64,000 nucleotides of DNA, taken from contig NZ_CP108081.1 in assembly GCF_036182465.1 (NCBI RefSeq), positions 4,278,001-4,342,000 of the forward strand. Direction: 5' to 3'. This document shows positions 53,564 to 63,135 of this stretch, in pieces. Below the pieces are notes generated by a model. The model made no database searches and was not told the DNA's origin. It worked only from the letters and a program-made list of their open reading frames with translations. How positions within the stretch are numbered: the first letter of the stretch is position 1; every line of letters starts with the position of its first letter. The translations under genes were made by a program, and so were the position numbers. The DNA comes from Streptomyces sp. NBC_00258. GTDB lineage: Bacteria > Actinomycetota > Actinomycetes > Streptomycetales > Streptomycetaceae.

Positions 53564-54268
53564 CTAGTCCGCCGCGGCCCGGATTCTCTTCTCCTGCCCG
53601 GTGGCGACGGATTCCGGCACGGGCCGCGGCTTGCCGTTCTTCGACGGCGGCAGGAGATACGTGGCCAGCGTCGTGCCGGTGCGGACGACGGACATGACAT
53701 TGCCACCACCGCTCGGGTCGAGCACATTGGTGATCCGATAGCCGACCGTGTCGTCTCCCATCCGCTCCAGGGGAACGGGGGCGACAGTGAACTCGTACGT
53801 CCAGCCACGCTTCGACGTGGCGGTGAACCGGGGGCAGTCGGCAACCGCTCTCTTCAGCCCCGTCATCCACTCCGCGGCGGTGTCACCACCGTGGCTCGTC
53901 AGGGTCAGGCTGCCGGGCGGGGCCGACTCCGGAGCACCGTCCGCCTCGATCGTCGCCCAGACCATGGCCCGCCGGGGAAGCCGGGGACGCACGCTCATCA
54001 TGTCCGCGATCGGACGACAGCCCGCCTGACCCGTCGTCACGACATCCTTGGCCTCCAGCAGTGGAAGGCTCTGCGGTTCCGCACTGAAACCGGGCAGGTC
54101 GGACCCCTCGGGCAGCGCGTCGGTCAACTGGGCCTTGGTGAGCGGCCCTTGACCACCGGCGGAGGACTTCGACTCCCCGTCCCCCGACCCACCGCACGCC
54201 GACAGCACAACTGTCGTGCCGATCACCAGCACAACAGCCTTCATGGCACGCCACGCACCGCTCACCAC
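53564..54268 (-). CDS. Putative lipoprotein of unknown function
   Basis: About 234 aa. The signal peptide (MKAVVLVIGTTVVLSACGG) has a perfect lipobox LSAC, so the protein is anchored outside the membrane. The mature part begins with a Gly/Ser/Asp linker and then LTKAQLTDALPEGSDLPGF, a pattern seen in many Streptomyces lipoproteins with a sensor-like domain (a PknH-like fold is possible). Two Cys (in GQAGCRPIAD and VADCPRF) could form a disulfide. I use GTG 54268, with GGGGG eight bases upstream; ATG 54244 is an alternative. No function is assigned. Confidence 0.72.
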   Translation of the reverse strand: MVSGAWRAMKAVVLVIGTTVVLSACGGSGDGESKSSAGGQGPLTKAQLTDALPEGSDLPGFSAEPQSLPLLEAKDVVTTGQAGCRPIADMMSVRPRLPRRAMVWATIEADGAPESAPPGSLTLTSHGGDTAAEWMTGLKRAVADCPRFTATSKRGWTYEFTVAPVPLERMGDDTVGYRITNVLDPSGGGNVMSVVRTGTTLATYLLPPSKNGKPRPVPESVATGQEKRIRAAAD

Positions 54269-54424
54269 TGACCCAACCCCCACCGGTCGCCGACCGGGTC
54301 CGCGACACCCCTGCCCCTGGCTCGGCGGACCCGAGCGACAACCCTAGACCAGCTCCGATCAACGAGGCGCGGGGGCGTCCCCACCCCTCTTCCGCGCGTC
54401 AAGCGACCCTGGGTGCAGGCGACC

Positions 54425-57043
54425 TCACCGCATCAAAACCCCCGCCCCCTCCCCCAACTCCTCAGAAGGCACCGCCACCAACCCCAACTCCGCGCTCGAC
54501 GCCAGCAGTCGGTGGGTGGGCAGGATTCGGACCGTGTAGCCGAAGGGGCCCGTGCGGTCCAGGGACAGGGGGCCCTCGTACAGCCAGCGGCCCTCCAGGT
54601 CGGGGCCGCCCGCCGGTTTCAGGGGGGCTGCCGTGCCGTCCGTGATGCCGTCCTCCGAGTCCACTCGGCCCGAGACGGCCTGGACCTCGACGTCGTCCGG
54701 GGCCAGGTCGCCCAGGCCGACACGGACGCGCAGGGAGAGCGTCGTGCCGAGTTCGGCCGTCGGAGTCCCCGCCGAGGTCTCCACGTGGTCGACCGTGACG
54801 TGTGGCCAGGCCGCGCGGACGCGGGACTTCCACACCGCCAACTCCCTTGCCGAGGAAGGGGACATGGCACGGTGGGCGTGGGCCGCCGGGGTGTAGAGGC
54901 GTTCCACGTACTCGCGGACCATGCGGCCGGCCAGCACCTTCGGGCCCAGGTGGGTCAGGGTCTGGCGGACCATCTCGATCCAGCGGTCGGGCAGGCCGGC
55001 CTGGCCGCGTTCGTAGAAGCGCGGGGCCACCCGCTGTTCCAGGAGCTCGTAGAGCGCCGACGCCTCCAGCTCGTCCCGGCGGTCGTCGTCCACCGCCGTG
55101 CCGTCCGCCGTGGGGATCGCCCAGCCGAAGTCCGGCTGGAACCACTCGTCCCACCAGCCGTCCAGGACCGAGAGGTTGAGGCAGCCGTTCAGCGCCGCCT
55201 TCATCCCCGATGTACCGCACGCCTCCAGGGGGCGGAGCGGGTTGTTGAGCCAGATGTCGCAGCCGGGATACAGCTTCTGCGCCATCGCCATGCCGTAGTC
55301 GGGGAGGAAGACGATCCGGTGGCGTACGCGTGGGTCGTCGGCGAAGCGGACCAGTTCCTGGACCAGGCGTTTGCCGCCGTCGTCCGCCGGGTGCGCCTTG
55401 CCCGCCACCACGATCTGGATCGGCCGCTCGGGGTGCAGGAGCAGGTCCATCAGCCGGTCCCGGTCCCTCAGCATCAGCGTCAGGCGCTTGTAGGAGGGGA
55501 CTCTGCGCGCGAAGCCGATCGTCAGGACGTCCGGGTCCAGCACGCCGTCGATCCAGCCCAGTTCGGCCGTGCCCGCGCCGCGCTGACGCCAGGACGCGTG
55601 CAGCCGCTCCCGTACCTCCGTCACCAGCTGCTCGCGCAGCACGCGGCGCAGGTCATAGATGTCCTGGTCGGGGATCTCGGCCACGGCGTCCCAGCGTTCG
55701 GAACCACCGACCGTCATCGCGTCCTCCGTGCGCTGCGCACCGATCTGGCGGGCGCCGAGGCGGAAGACCTCGGGGGCCACCCAGGTCGGCGCGTGCACAC
55801 CGTTCGTGACGGAGGTGATCGGGACCTCGTCCGGGTCGAAGCCCGGCCAGAGCCCGGAGAACATCTCCCGGCTGACCTGTCCGTGCAGCAGTGACACCCC
55901 GTTGGCGCGTTGGCCCAGCCTCAGGCCCATCACGGCCATGTTGAAGAGGTTCGGTTCGCCGCCCGGATAGGTCTCCATTCCCAATTGCAGAATGCGTTCG
56001 ACGTCGATGCGCGGGAGTTCCGCGTCGGGGCCGAAGTGCCGGGCCACCAGTTCCCGGTCGAAGCGGTCGATTCCGGCGGGCACGGGGGTGTGGGTCGTGA
56101 AGACCGTGCCGGCCCGGACCGCTTCGAGCGCGGCGTCGAAGTCCAGGTCCTCATAAGACAGTTCGTGAATTCGTTCCAGGCCAAGAAATCCCGCGTGTCC
56201 CTCGTTCGTATGGAACACCTCGGGCCGCGCGTGCCCCGTCAGCCGGCAGTACGTACGCACGGCACGCACCCCGCCGATGCCGAGCAGCATCTCCTGGAGC
56301 AGCCGGTGCTCGCTGCCGCCGCCGTAGAGCCGGTCCGTCACGCCCCGCTCACCGAGGTCGTTCTCCTCTATGTCCGAGTCCAGCATCAGCAACGGGACCC
56401 GGCCGACCTGGGCCAGCCAGACACGGGCATGGAGGGACTTCCCGCCGGGGAGGGCCAGGGACACCTGCGAGGGGGTGCCGTCGGGCTCGCGCAGCAGGGA
56501 GACGGGCAGTTCGTTCGGGTCCAGGACCGGATAGTGCTCCTGCTGCCAGCCGTCCCGGGACAGCGACTGCCGGAAGTAGCCGTGCCGGTAGAGGAGCCCG
56601 ACGCCGATCAGGGGTACGCCGAGGTCGCTGGCCGCCTTGAGATGGTCCCCGGCGAGGATGCCGAGGCCGCCGGAGTACTGCGGCAGCGCGGCCGTGATGC
56701 CGAACTCGGGTGAGAAGTAGGCGATGGCGGCGGGCAGTCCGGAGGGCTGGGACTGGTACCAGCGGTCCCCGCCCACATAGTCCTTGAGGTCGTCGGCTGC
56801 CGCGGCGAGCCTCCGCAGGAAGCGCCGGTCCTCGGCCAGTTCGGCCAGCCGTCCGGGCGGAACGCTCCCGAGGAGGCGTACGGGATCGCATTCGGAGGCG
56901 GCCCAGTGCTCGGGGTCCACGGACTGGAAGAGGTCACGGGTCTCGGCGTGCCAGGACCAGCGCAGATTGCGCGCCAGATCGATGAGGGGGTGAAGGGCTT
57001 CGGGGAGTACGGGACGCACGGTGAATCTGCGGATGGCCTTCAC
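54425..57043 (-). CDS. glgP: Alpha-glucan (glycogen) phosphorylase
   Basis: 872-aa phosphorylase that releases glucose-1-phosphate from glycogen ends. It opens with the DUF3417 domain found in actinobacterial forms (RPVLPEALHPLIDLARNLRW, residues about 10-125). The active part includes YFSPEFGI, GGLGILAGDHLKAASDLG, HTNEGHAGFLGLERI and the PLP lysine in ACGTSGMKAALNGCLNLS. This short DUF3417 form is distinct from mammalian phosphorylase and is the type paired with GlgE in Streptomyces and mycobacteria, where GlgP and GlgE handle the ends of the same polymer. It is divergent from a subtilase gene. ATG 57043 has a GGAAG-type site upstream. Confidence 0.95.
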   Translation of the reverse strand: MKAIRRFTVRPVLPEALHPLIDLARNLRWSWHAETRDLFQSVDPEHWAASECDPVRLLGSVPPGRLAELAEDRRFLRRLAAAADDLKDYVGGDRWYQSQPSGLPAAIAYFSPEFGITAALPQYSGGLGILAGDHLKAASDLGVPLIGVGLLYRHGYFRQSLSRDGWQQEHYPVLDPNELPVSLLREPDGTPSQVSLALPGGKSLHARVWLAQVGRVPLLMLDSDIEENDLGERGVTDRLYGGGSEHRLLQEMLLGIGGVRAVRTYCRLTGHARPEVFHTNEGHAGFLGLERIHELSYEDLDFDAALEAVRAGTVFTTHTPVPAGIDRFDRELVARHFGPDAELPRIDVERILQLGMETYPGGEPNLFNMAVMGLRLGQRANGVSLLHGQVSREMFSGLWPGFDPDEVPITSVTNGVHAPTWVAPEVFRLGARQIGAQRTEDAMTVGGSERWDAVAEIPDQDIYDLRRVLREQLVTEVRERLHASWRQRGAGTAELGWIDGVLDPDVLTIGFARRVPSYKRLTLMLRDRDRLMDLLLHPERPIQIVVAGKAHPADDGGKRLVQELVRFADDPRVRHRIVFLPDYGMAMAQKLYPGCDIWLNNPLRPLEACGTSGMKAALNGCLNLSVLDGWWDEWFQPDFGWAIPTADGTAVDDDRRDELEASALYELLEQRVAPRFYERGQAGLPDRWIEMVRQTLTHLGPKVLAGRMVREYVERLYTPAAHAHRAMSPSSARELAVWKSRVRAAWPHVTVDHVETSAGTPTAELGTTLSLRVRVGLGDLAPDDVEVQAVSGRVDSEDGITDGTAAPLKPAGGPDLEGRWLYEGPLSLDRTGPFGYTVRILPTHRLLASSAELGLVAVPSEELGEGAGVLMR

Positions 57044-57523
57044 GAGCTTCCACCTTCACGGAGGACGTACCAGGACGGCGTATCGGCGTTGCGATGGGTA
57101 GACGGATCGGGGCGACCCACGGGACGCACGTCGCTGTGCGCACTTTGTCACCCATGACGGTAGCGGCGAGGCGCCTCCGTAACCACGGCGCGAAGTGCTC
57201 CGCGGGATGTGCCGTACTGCGACCGGAGGACGATCGTCACTGGTCGCGCCCGCGCGGTGGAGCCTCCGGCACCAGAGCCCCGCGCCCCCTGCGAAAGGGC
57301 CGAAAATCGGCGCAACCTTTACATGTCCGCCACAGGCGATATGGCCGATTCCGCACCGTCGTACGACCTTGTGGCGCTTCACACCGCACGAGAGGCTGCC
57401 AAGTGGCGATCCGGCCAAGGCCTCGCAGGACCCGTACCGGGATTTGCCAGGCCTGCCAGAGCCCCCGTCGGGGCCCGCGCGCACCGGCCGGAGCACGCCG
57501 AGTTGAGGAGGGGAACTCACACC
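57044..57523. promoter_or_regulatory. Divergent region between glgP and the subtilase
   Basis: 480 bases. Promoters for both genes should lie here. The only marked element is the AT-rich octamer AACCTTTA (57314-57321), which also occurs upstream of metalloprotease 2 and of glgE. The plus-strand frame running into the subtilase start is open but without coding character. Nothing else is seen. Confidence 0.5.
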
Positions 57524-58723
57524 ATGGCAGTGACGCGCAAGCGGCGGCTGCACTGGGCGGGAGGCCTGACCGCGGTCATGACGGCCACGGTGCTTTCGGC
57601 CATCACCCTGCCCGCACACGCCGCCCCCGAGGGGCAGATATCCGGCGCGGACGGAGCGGGTTCCGTCAGCGGCAGCTACATAGTGACGCTCAAGGGGGGA
57701 ACGAAGGCTCCGTCGCAGGCGGGCAAGGCCCTCGCCATCGAGTACGGGGCGAGAATCAGCCACACCTACAGCACGGCGCTCAACGGCTATGCGGTGAAGG
57801 CCGACGAGGGGCAGGCCAAGCGCCTGGCCGCCGACTCCCGTGTGGCCTCGGTCTCGCGGGACGCCACCGTGGCCGTCGAGCACCGGCAGGCGGACCCGCC
57901 GTGGGGCCTCGACCGCGTCGACCAGCAGGACCTGCCGCTGGACAGCGGCTACACCTGGCCGGAGTCCGCGGGCCAGGGCGTGACGGCGTACGTCATCGAC
58001 ACCGGCGTACGCATCACCCACAAGGACTTCGGCGGCCGGGCGAGCCACGGCTGGGACTTCGTCGACAACGACGCCACCGCCCAGGACGGCCAGGGCCACG
58101 GCACGCACGTGGCGGGCACGATCGCGGGCACGACGTACGGCGTCGCCAAGCAGGCGAAGGTCGTCGCCGTCCGCGTGCTCGACGACAACGGGGCCGGCAC
58201 GCTCTCGCAGGTCATCGCGGGCATCGACTGGGTGACCAAGAACGCCCGGAAGCCGGCGGTCGCCAACATGAGCCTCGGCGGGCTCGCCGACCCGCAACTG
58301 GACTCCGCGGTCCGCAACTCCATCGCCTCCGGCGTCACCTACACGGTCGCGGCGGGCAACGACGGCCTCCCAGCGAGCCTCTACTCACCGGCCCGTGTCA
58401 AGGAGGCGATCACGGTCGGCGCGAGCGACAAGAAGGACGCGAGGGCGGACTTCTCCAACTGGGGCGCGCGGCTCGATCTGTTCGCCCCCGGCGTGGACGT
58501 CACCTCGGCCTCCAACGCGAGCGACACGGGCAGGGCGACCTTCTCCGGTACGTCGATGGCGTCGCCCCACGCGGCAGGTGCGGCCGCGCTGTATCTGGCC
58601 GACCACGCCTGGGCGACACCCGCCGATGTCAGCAAGGCTCTTGTCGAGCGGGCCGCTTCCGGGAAGATGTCCAACGCCGGGCTCGGCTCACCGAACAAGC
58701 TCCTGCAAGTCAACAACCCCTAA
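57524..58723 (+). CDS. Secreted subtilisin-like serine protease (S8)
   Basis: 399-aa protease. Signal peptide (RRLHWAGGLTAVMTATVLSA then PAHAAPEG), I9 inhibitor propeptide (SGSYIVTLKGGTKAPSQAGK to VASVSRDATVAVEHRQ), then the proteinase-K-type domain with Asp159 in YVIDTGVRITH, His192 in GQGHGTHVAGT, oxyanion Asn in TVAAGNDG and Ser344 in SGTSMASPHAAG. ATG 57524 has GAGGAGGGG about ten bases upstream; the longer frame to 57209 is non-coding leader. It adds a third secreted protease to the two metalloproteases upstream. It has no extra C-terminal domain. Confidence 0.95.
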   Translation: MAVTRKRRLHWAGGLTAVMTATVLSAITLPAHAAPEGQISGADGAGSVSGSYIVTLKGGTKAPSQAGKALAIEYGARISHTYSTALNGYAVKADEGQAKRLAADSRVASVSRDATVAVEHRQADPPWGLDRVDQQDLPLDSGYTWPESAGQGVTAYVIDTGVRITHKDFGGRASHGWDFVDNDATAQDGQGHGTHVAGTIAGTTYGVAKQAKVVAVRVLDDNGAGTLSQVIAGIDWVTKNARKPAVANMSLGGLADPQLDSAVRNSIASGVTYTVAAGNDGLPASLYSPARVKEAITVGASDKKDARADFSNWGARLDLFAPGVDVTSASNASDTGRATFSGTSMASPHAAGAAALYLADHAWATPADVSKALVERAASGKMSNAGLGSPNKLLQVNNP

Positions 58724-58740
58724 GTATTTGCGCATTCACC

Positions 58741-58815
58741 GACCGGCCTCGTCCCGGGAAACGCCAACCGAACCTTTACGGATCCTTGGCGGATTCTCAT
58801 CGGACGAGGCCGGTC
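58741..58815. terminator. Long stem-loop between the subtilase and glgE
   Basis: Arms gaccggcctcgtcc (58741-58754) and ggacgaggccggtc (58802-58815) pair over 14 bp; inside the 47-nt loop cgccaa (58762-58767) and ttggcg (58786-58791) make a second stem. It starts 18 nt after the subtilase stop and ends 147 nt before glgE. It is probably the subtilase terminator. Confidence 0.65.
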
Positions 58816-58961
58816 TTGTGTGTAGACATACGCGCGAGTAGTTAACAAAGTGCCGGATTGCCCACCCGAAAAGAGTGGGAAGGCTCCACCGGTACGCCCA
58901 GCAGGACCAACCTCCCCACACCCTCATCCGCCCACCCACGTTGACGCGGACAGGAGCGGTC

Positions 58962-61310
58962 ATGCCCGCCATGCACCACCAGCCGTCACCACCCCCGACG
59001 CCCAGCACCACCGCACCCCCCGACCAGGGAGAGAAGGCCGACCGGCCACAGCCGCCGACGGCGAGGACCGTCGAGCCGGCCGCCAAGCCGGCCAAGACTC
59101 CCAAGCCGGCACAGTCGGCGAAACCCGCCGAGTCGGCGAACCAGGAGGAGTCGGCGAAACCGGCAGAATCAGTGCACCCGGCCGAGTCGGCGAAACCGTC
59201 GGAGTCGATGAAACCGTCCAAGCCGTCCAAGCAGTCACGGCCGTCGACGACCACCCGGAAGAGCACCACCCGCCTCGCCCCCGCCCCCACGCCCGTCCCG
59301 GGAAGCGGCCCTCTGATCGGGCGCATCCCCGTCCTGGACGTGCGCCCCCTCGTGCAGGGCGGGCGCCGCCCCGCCAAGGCCGTGGTGGGCGAACCCTTCG
59401 AGATCTCCGCGACGGTCTTCCGCGAGGGCCACGACGCGGTCGCGGCGAACGTCGTCCTGCGCGATCAGGACGGCCGCTCGGGCCCCTGGACCCCGATGCG
59501 CGAACTGGCCCCCGGCACCGACCGCTGGGGCGCCACCGTCTCCGTACCGAGAACGGGCCGCTGGACCTACACCGTGGAGGCCTGGGGCGACCCGATCACC
59601 ACCTGGCGCCACCACGCACAGATCAAGATCCCGGCGGGCATGGACACCGAGCTGGTCCTGGAGGAGGGCGCGCTGCTGTACGAACGCGCCGCGACCGGCG
59701 TGCCGAAGAGCAAGGGACGCCGTGACGCGATCCTCGCGGCCGCGGAGGCCCTGCGCGACACCGACCGTCCCGCCGCGGCCCGCCTCGCCGCCGCGCTCAC
59801 GCCCGACGTGGACCACGTCCTCGCACGCCACCCCCTGCGCGAACTGGTCTCGTCGGCCGAGCGGCTGACCCTGCTGGTGGAGCGGGAGCGGGCGCTGTAC
59901 GGCTCCTGGTACGAGTTCTTCCCGCGCTCGGAGGGCGCGGTGGTGGAGCCCGACAGCCCGCCGGTCACCGGCACCTTCCGGACCGCCGCGCGGCGGCTGC
60001 CGGCGATCGCGGAGATGGGCTTCGACGTGGTGTACCTGCCACCGATCCACCCCATCGGCACGACCTTCCGCAAGGGCCCCAACAACACGCTCGACGCGGC
60101 CCCGCACGACGTCGGGGTCCCCTGGGCGATCGGCTCACCGGAGGGCGGGCACGACGCCGTCCACCCCGACCTCGGCACGATCGACGACTTCGACGCCTTC
60201 GTACGCCGGGCCGAGAGCCTGGGCATGGAAATCGCCCTGGACTTCGCGCTCCAGTGTTCGCCGGACCACCCGTGGGTGGAGAAGCATCCGGAGTGGTTCC
60301 ATCACCGCCCCGACGGCACGATCGCGTACGCGGAGAACCCGCCGAAGAAGTACCAGGACATCTATCCGATCGCCTTCGACAAGGACATGCCTGGTCTGGT
60401 CCAGGAGACGCTCAGGGTTCTGAGGTTCTGGATGAGTCACGGGGTGCGGATCTTCCGTGTGGACAACCCCCATACAAAACCGGTCATCTTCTGGGAGCAG
60501 GTGATCGACGACATCAACCGCACCGACCCCGATGTCATCTTCCTGGCCGAGGCGTTCACGCGCCCGGCGATGATGCACACGCTCGGCGCGATCGGTTTCC
60601 AGCAGTCGTACACGTATTTCACCTGGCGCAACACCAAGGAAGAACTCACCGAGTACCTCACCGAGCTCTCGGGCGAGGCTGCCGCCTATATGCGGCCCAA
60701 CTTCTTCGCCAACACCCCCGACATCCTGCACGAGTTCCTCCAGGAGGGCGGTCGGCCGGCCTTCGAACTGCGGGCCGTGCTCGCCGCGACACTGTCGCCG
60801 GCCTGGGGTGTCTACAGCGGATTCGAGCTGTGCGAGAACGTCCCGGTGCGGGACGGGAGCGAAGAATACCTGGACTCGGAGAAGTACCAACTACGTCCGC
60901 GAGACTGGGAGTCGGCCGAGCGCGAGGGTCGTAGCATCGCCCCTCTGATTGCCGAACTCAACGCGGTCAGGCGCCGCAACCCGGCCCTGAGGCAACTGCG
61001 CGACCTGCACTTCCACCAGGCGGACAAAGAGGCGGTGATCGCGTACTCGAAACGCAGCGGATCGAACACGGTTCTGGTGGTCGTGAACCTCGACCCTCAC
61101 CACACCCAGGAGGCCACGGTCTCGTTGGACATGCCACGACTCGGCCTCGACTGGCACGAGTCGATGCCGGTGCGCGACGAGCTCACCGGCGAGACCTACC
61201 ACTGGGGCAGGACCAACTACGTACGCCTTGAGCCCGGGCACCGGCCCGCGCACGTACTGACCGTCCTGCGACCGTCCTCACCGCCAACCGGAGGGTCACC
61301 CACACCATGA
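58962..61310 (+). CDS. glgE: Alpha-1,4-glucan:maltose-1-phosphate maltosyltransferase with a long N-terminal extension
   Basis: 782-aa GH13 enzyme that transfers maltosyl units from maltose-1-phosphate to alpha-glucan. The nucleophile is Asp501 in IFRVDNPHTKP and the acid/base is Glu530 in FLAEAFTRPAM. Their 29-residue spacing equals Asp394/Glu423 of S. coelicolor GlgE, so this protein is 107 residues longer at the N-terminus. That part is Lys/Pro/Ala/Ser-rich with repeated SAKPAE-like units. GRIPVLDVRPLVQGGRRPAK begins the normal protein. ATG 58962 is preceded by AGGAG five bases upstream, which supports the long form. It is followed by treS with a 4-nt overlap. Confidence 0.95.
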   Translation: MPAMHHQPSPPPTPSTTAPPDQGEKADRPQPPTARTVEPAAKPAKTPKPAQSAKPAESANQEESAKPAESVHPAESAKPSESMKPSKPSKQSRPSTTTRKSTTRLAPAPTPVPGSGPLIGRIPVLDVRPLVQGGRRPAKAVVGEPFEISATVFREGHDAVAANVVLRDQDGRSGPWTPMRELAPGTDRWGATVSVPRTGRWTYTVEAWGDPITTWRHHAQIKIPAGMDTELVLEEGALLYERAATGVPKSKGRRDAILAAAEALRDTDRPAAARLAAALTPDVDHVLARHPLRELVSSAERLTLLVERERALYGSWYEFFPRSEGAVVEPDSPPVTGTFRTAARRLPAIAEMGFDVVYLPPIHPIGTTFRKGPNNTLDAAPHDVGVPWAIGSPEGGHDAVHPDLGTIDDFDAFVRRAESLGMEIALDFALQCSPDHPWVEKHPEWFHHRPDGTIAYAENPPKKYQDIYPIAFDKDMPGLVQETLRVLRFWMSHGVRIFRVDNPHTKPVIFWEQVIDDINRTDPDVIFLAEAFTRPAMMHTLGAIGFQQSYTYFTWRNTKEELTEYLTELSGEAAAYMRPNFFANTPDILHEFLQEGGRPAFELRAVLAATLSPAWGVYSGFELCENVPVRDGSEEYLDSEKYQLRPRDWESAEREGRSIAPLIAELNAVRRRNPALRQLRDLHFHQADKEAVIAYSKRSGSNTVLVVVNLDPHHTQEATVSLDMPRLGLDWHESMPVRDELTGETYHWGRTNYVRLEPGHRPAHVLTVLRPSSPPTGGSPTP

Positions 61311-63007
61311 TCGTCAACGAGCCCGTCCCGGACACCTTCGAGGACACCCCGCAAAAAGACCGGGACCCCGAATGGTTCAAACGCGCCGTCTTCTACGAAG
61401 TCCTCGTCCGCTCCTTCCAGGACAGCAACGGCGACGGCATCGGCGACCTCAAAGGCCTCACCGCCAAACTCGACTACCTGCAATGGCTCGGCGTCGACTG
61501 CCTCTGGCTCCCCCCCTTCTTCAAATCACCCCTCAAAGACGGCGGCTACGACGTCTCCGACTACACCGCGGTACTGCCGGAATTCGGTGACCTCGCCGAC
61601 TTCGTCGAATTCGTCGACGCCGCCCACCAACGCGGCATGCGCGTCATCATCGACTTCGTCATGAACCACACCAGCGACCAGCACCCCTGGTTCCAGCAGT
61701 CCCGCAACGACCCGGACGGGCCCTACGGCGACTACTACATGTGGGCCGACGACGACAAGCAATACCCCGACGCCCGCATCATCTTCGTCGACACCGAAGC
61801 CTCCAACTGGACCTTCGACCCCGTCCGCAAGCAGTACTACTGGCACCGCTTCTTCTCCCACCAGCCGGACCTGAACTTCGAGAACCCGGCCGTCGAGGAG
61901 GAGATCGTCTCCGCCCTGCGGTTCTGGCTCGACCTGGGCATCGACGGCTTCCGCCTCGACGCCGTCCCCTACCTCTTCGCGGAGGAGGGCACCGACTGCG
62001 AGAACCTGCCCGCCACCCACAAAGTCCTGAAGCGGGTGCGGGCGGAGATCGACGCCCACTACCCCGACACCGTCCTGCTCGCCGAGGCCAACCAATGGCC
62101 CGAGGACGTCGTCGACTACTTCGGCGACTACAGCGCCGGCGGCGACGAATGCCACATGGCCTTCCACTTCCCCGTCATGCCCCGCATCTTCATGGCCGTG
62201 CGGCGCGAATCCCGCTACCCCGTCTCGGAAATCCTCGCGAAGACGCCGGCGATCCCCTCCGGCTGCCAGTGGGGCATCTTCCTGCGCAACCACGACGAGC
62301 TCACCCTCGAAATGGTCACCGACGAAGAACGCGACTACATGTACGCGGAATACGCCAAGGACCCGCGGATGCGCGCCAACATCGGCATCAGGCGGCGGCT
62401 GGCCACCCTCCTGGACAACGACCGCAACCAGATCGAACTGTTCACCGCGCTGCTGCTGTCGCTGCCCGGCTCGCCGATCCTGTATTACGGCGACGAGATC
62501 GGCATGGGCGACAACATCTGGCTCGGCGACCGCGACGCGGTCCGCACCCCCATGCAGTGGACCCCGGACCGCAACGCCGGCTTCTCCTCCTGCGACCCCG
62601 GACGCCTGTATCTGCCCACGATCATGGACCCGGTCTACGGCTACCAGGTCACCAACGTCGAGGCGTCGATGTCCTCGCCCTCGTCGCTGCTGCACTGGAC
62701 CCGGCGCATGATCGAGATCCGCAAACAGAACCCCGCCTTCGGCCTGGGCTCCTACACCGAACTGCCCTCCACCAACCCCGCCGTCATCGCCTTCCTGCGC
62801 GAACACGGCGACGACCTCGTCCTGTGCGTCCACAACTTCTCCCGCTTCGCCCAGCCCACCGAACTCGACCTGCAAGCCTTCAACGGACGCCACCCCGTCG
62901 AACTCATCGGCGGCGTCCGCTTCCCCGCCATCGGCGAACTCCCCTACCTCCTCACCCTCGCCGGACACGGCTTCTACTGGTTCCGACTCCGCAAGGACAT
63001 GGCCTAG
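61307..63007 (+). CDS. treS: Trehalose synthase (maltose alpha-D-glucosyltransferase)
   Basis: 566-aa GH13 enzyme interconverting trehalose and maltose. Catalytic residues: Asp218 in GFRLDAVPYLF, Glu260 in VLLAEANQWPEDVV and Asp330 in LRNHDELTLEMVT. EWFKRAVFYEVLVRSFQDSN is the usual opening; the ending HGFYWFRLRKDMA is normal, so no maltokinase domain is fused. In the GlgE pathway it supplies maltose, which the maltokinase downstream phosphorylates for GlgE. Translation is coupled to glgE (ATGA). A GC-rich hairpin follows within the 128-nt spacer to the kinase gene. Confidence 0.97.
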   Translation: MIVNEPVPDTFEDTPQKDRDPEWFKRAVFYEVLVRSFQDSNGDGIGDLKGLTAKLDYLQWLGVDCLWLPPFFKSPLKDGGYDVSDYTAVLPEFGDLADFVEFVDAAHQRGMRVIIDFVMNHTSDQHPWFQQSRNDPDGPYGDYYMWADDDKQYPDARIIFVDTEASNWTFDPVRKQYYWHRFFSHQPDLNFENPAVEEEIVSALRFWLDLGIDGFRLDAVPYLFAEEGTDCENLPATHKVLKRVRAEIDAHYPDTVLLAEANQWPEDVVDYFGDYSAGGDECHMAFHFPVMPRIFMAVRRESRYPVSEILAKTPAIPSGCQWGIFLRNHDELTLEMVTDEERDYMYAEYAKDPRMRANIGIRRRLATLLDNDRNQIELFTALLLSLPGSPILYYGDEIGMGDNIWLGDRDAVRTPMQWTPDRNAGFSSCDPGRLYLPTIMDPVYGYQVTNVEASMSSPSSLLHWTRRMIEIRKQNPAFGLGSYTELPSTNPAVIAFLREHGDDLVLCVHNFSRFAQPTELDLQAFNGRHPVELIGGVRFPAIGELPYLLTLAGHGFYWFRLRKDMA

Positions 63008-63040
63008 AAACAGGGAGAAGAAGCAGGTAGGAGTAGAACA

Positions 63041-63065
63041 GGGGCGGGGCGGTTTCCCCCGCCCC
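63041..63065 (+). terminator. GC hairpin between treS and the maltokinase gene
   Basis: Arms ggggcgggg (63041-63049) and ccccgcccc (63057-63065), 7-nt loop, 33 nt after the treS stop. Probably a partial terminator or a message-stabilising structure, as the kinase gene follows in the same direction. Confidence 0.6.
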
Positions 63066-63135
63066 GCCTTGGGCACGCATCAGTAACACCCCGACTCACC
63101 CGGTTTCCGGGTCCCTGGGGAAAGGACGCGACGCC

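Noticed and set aside
57209..57523. N-terminal extension of the subtilase by 105 codons
   Set aside because: It would put a non-hydrophobic stretch before a perfect signal peptide; GAGGAGGGG before ATG 57524 decides the start.
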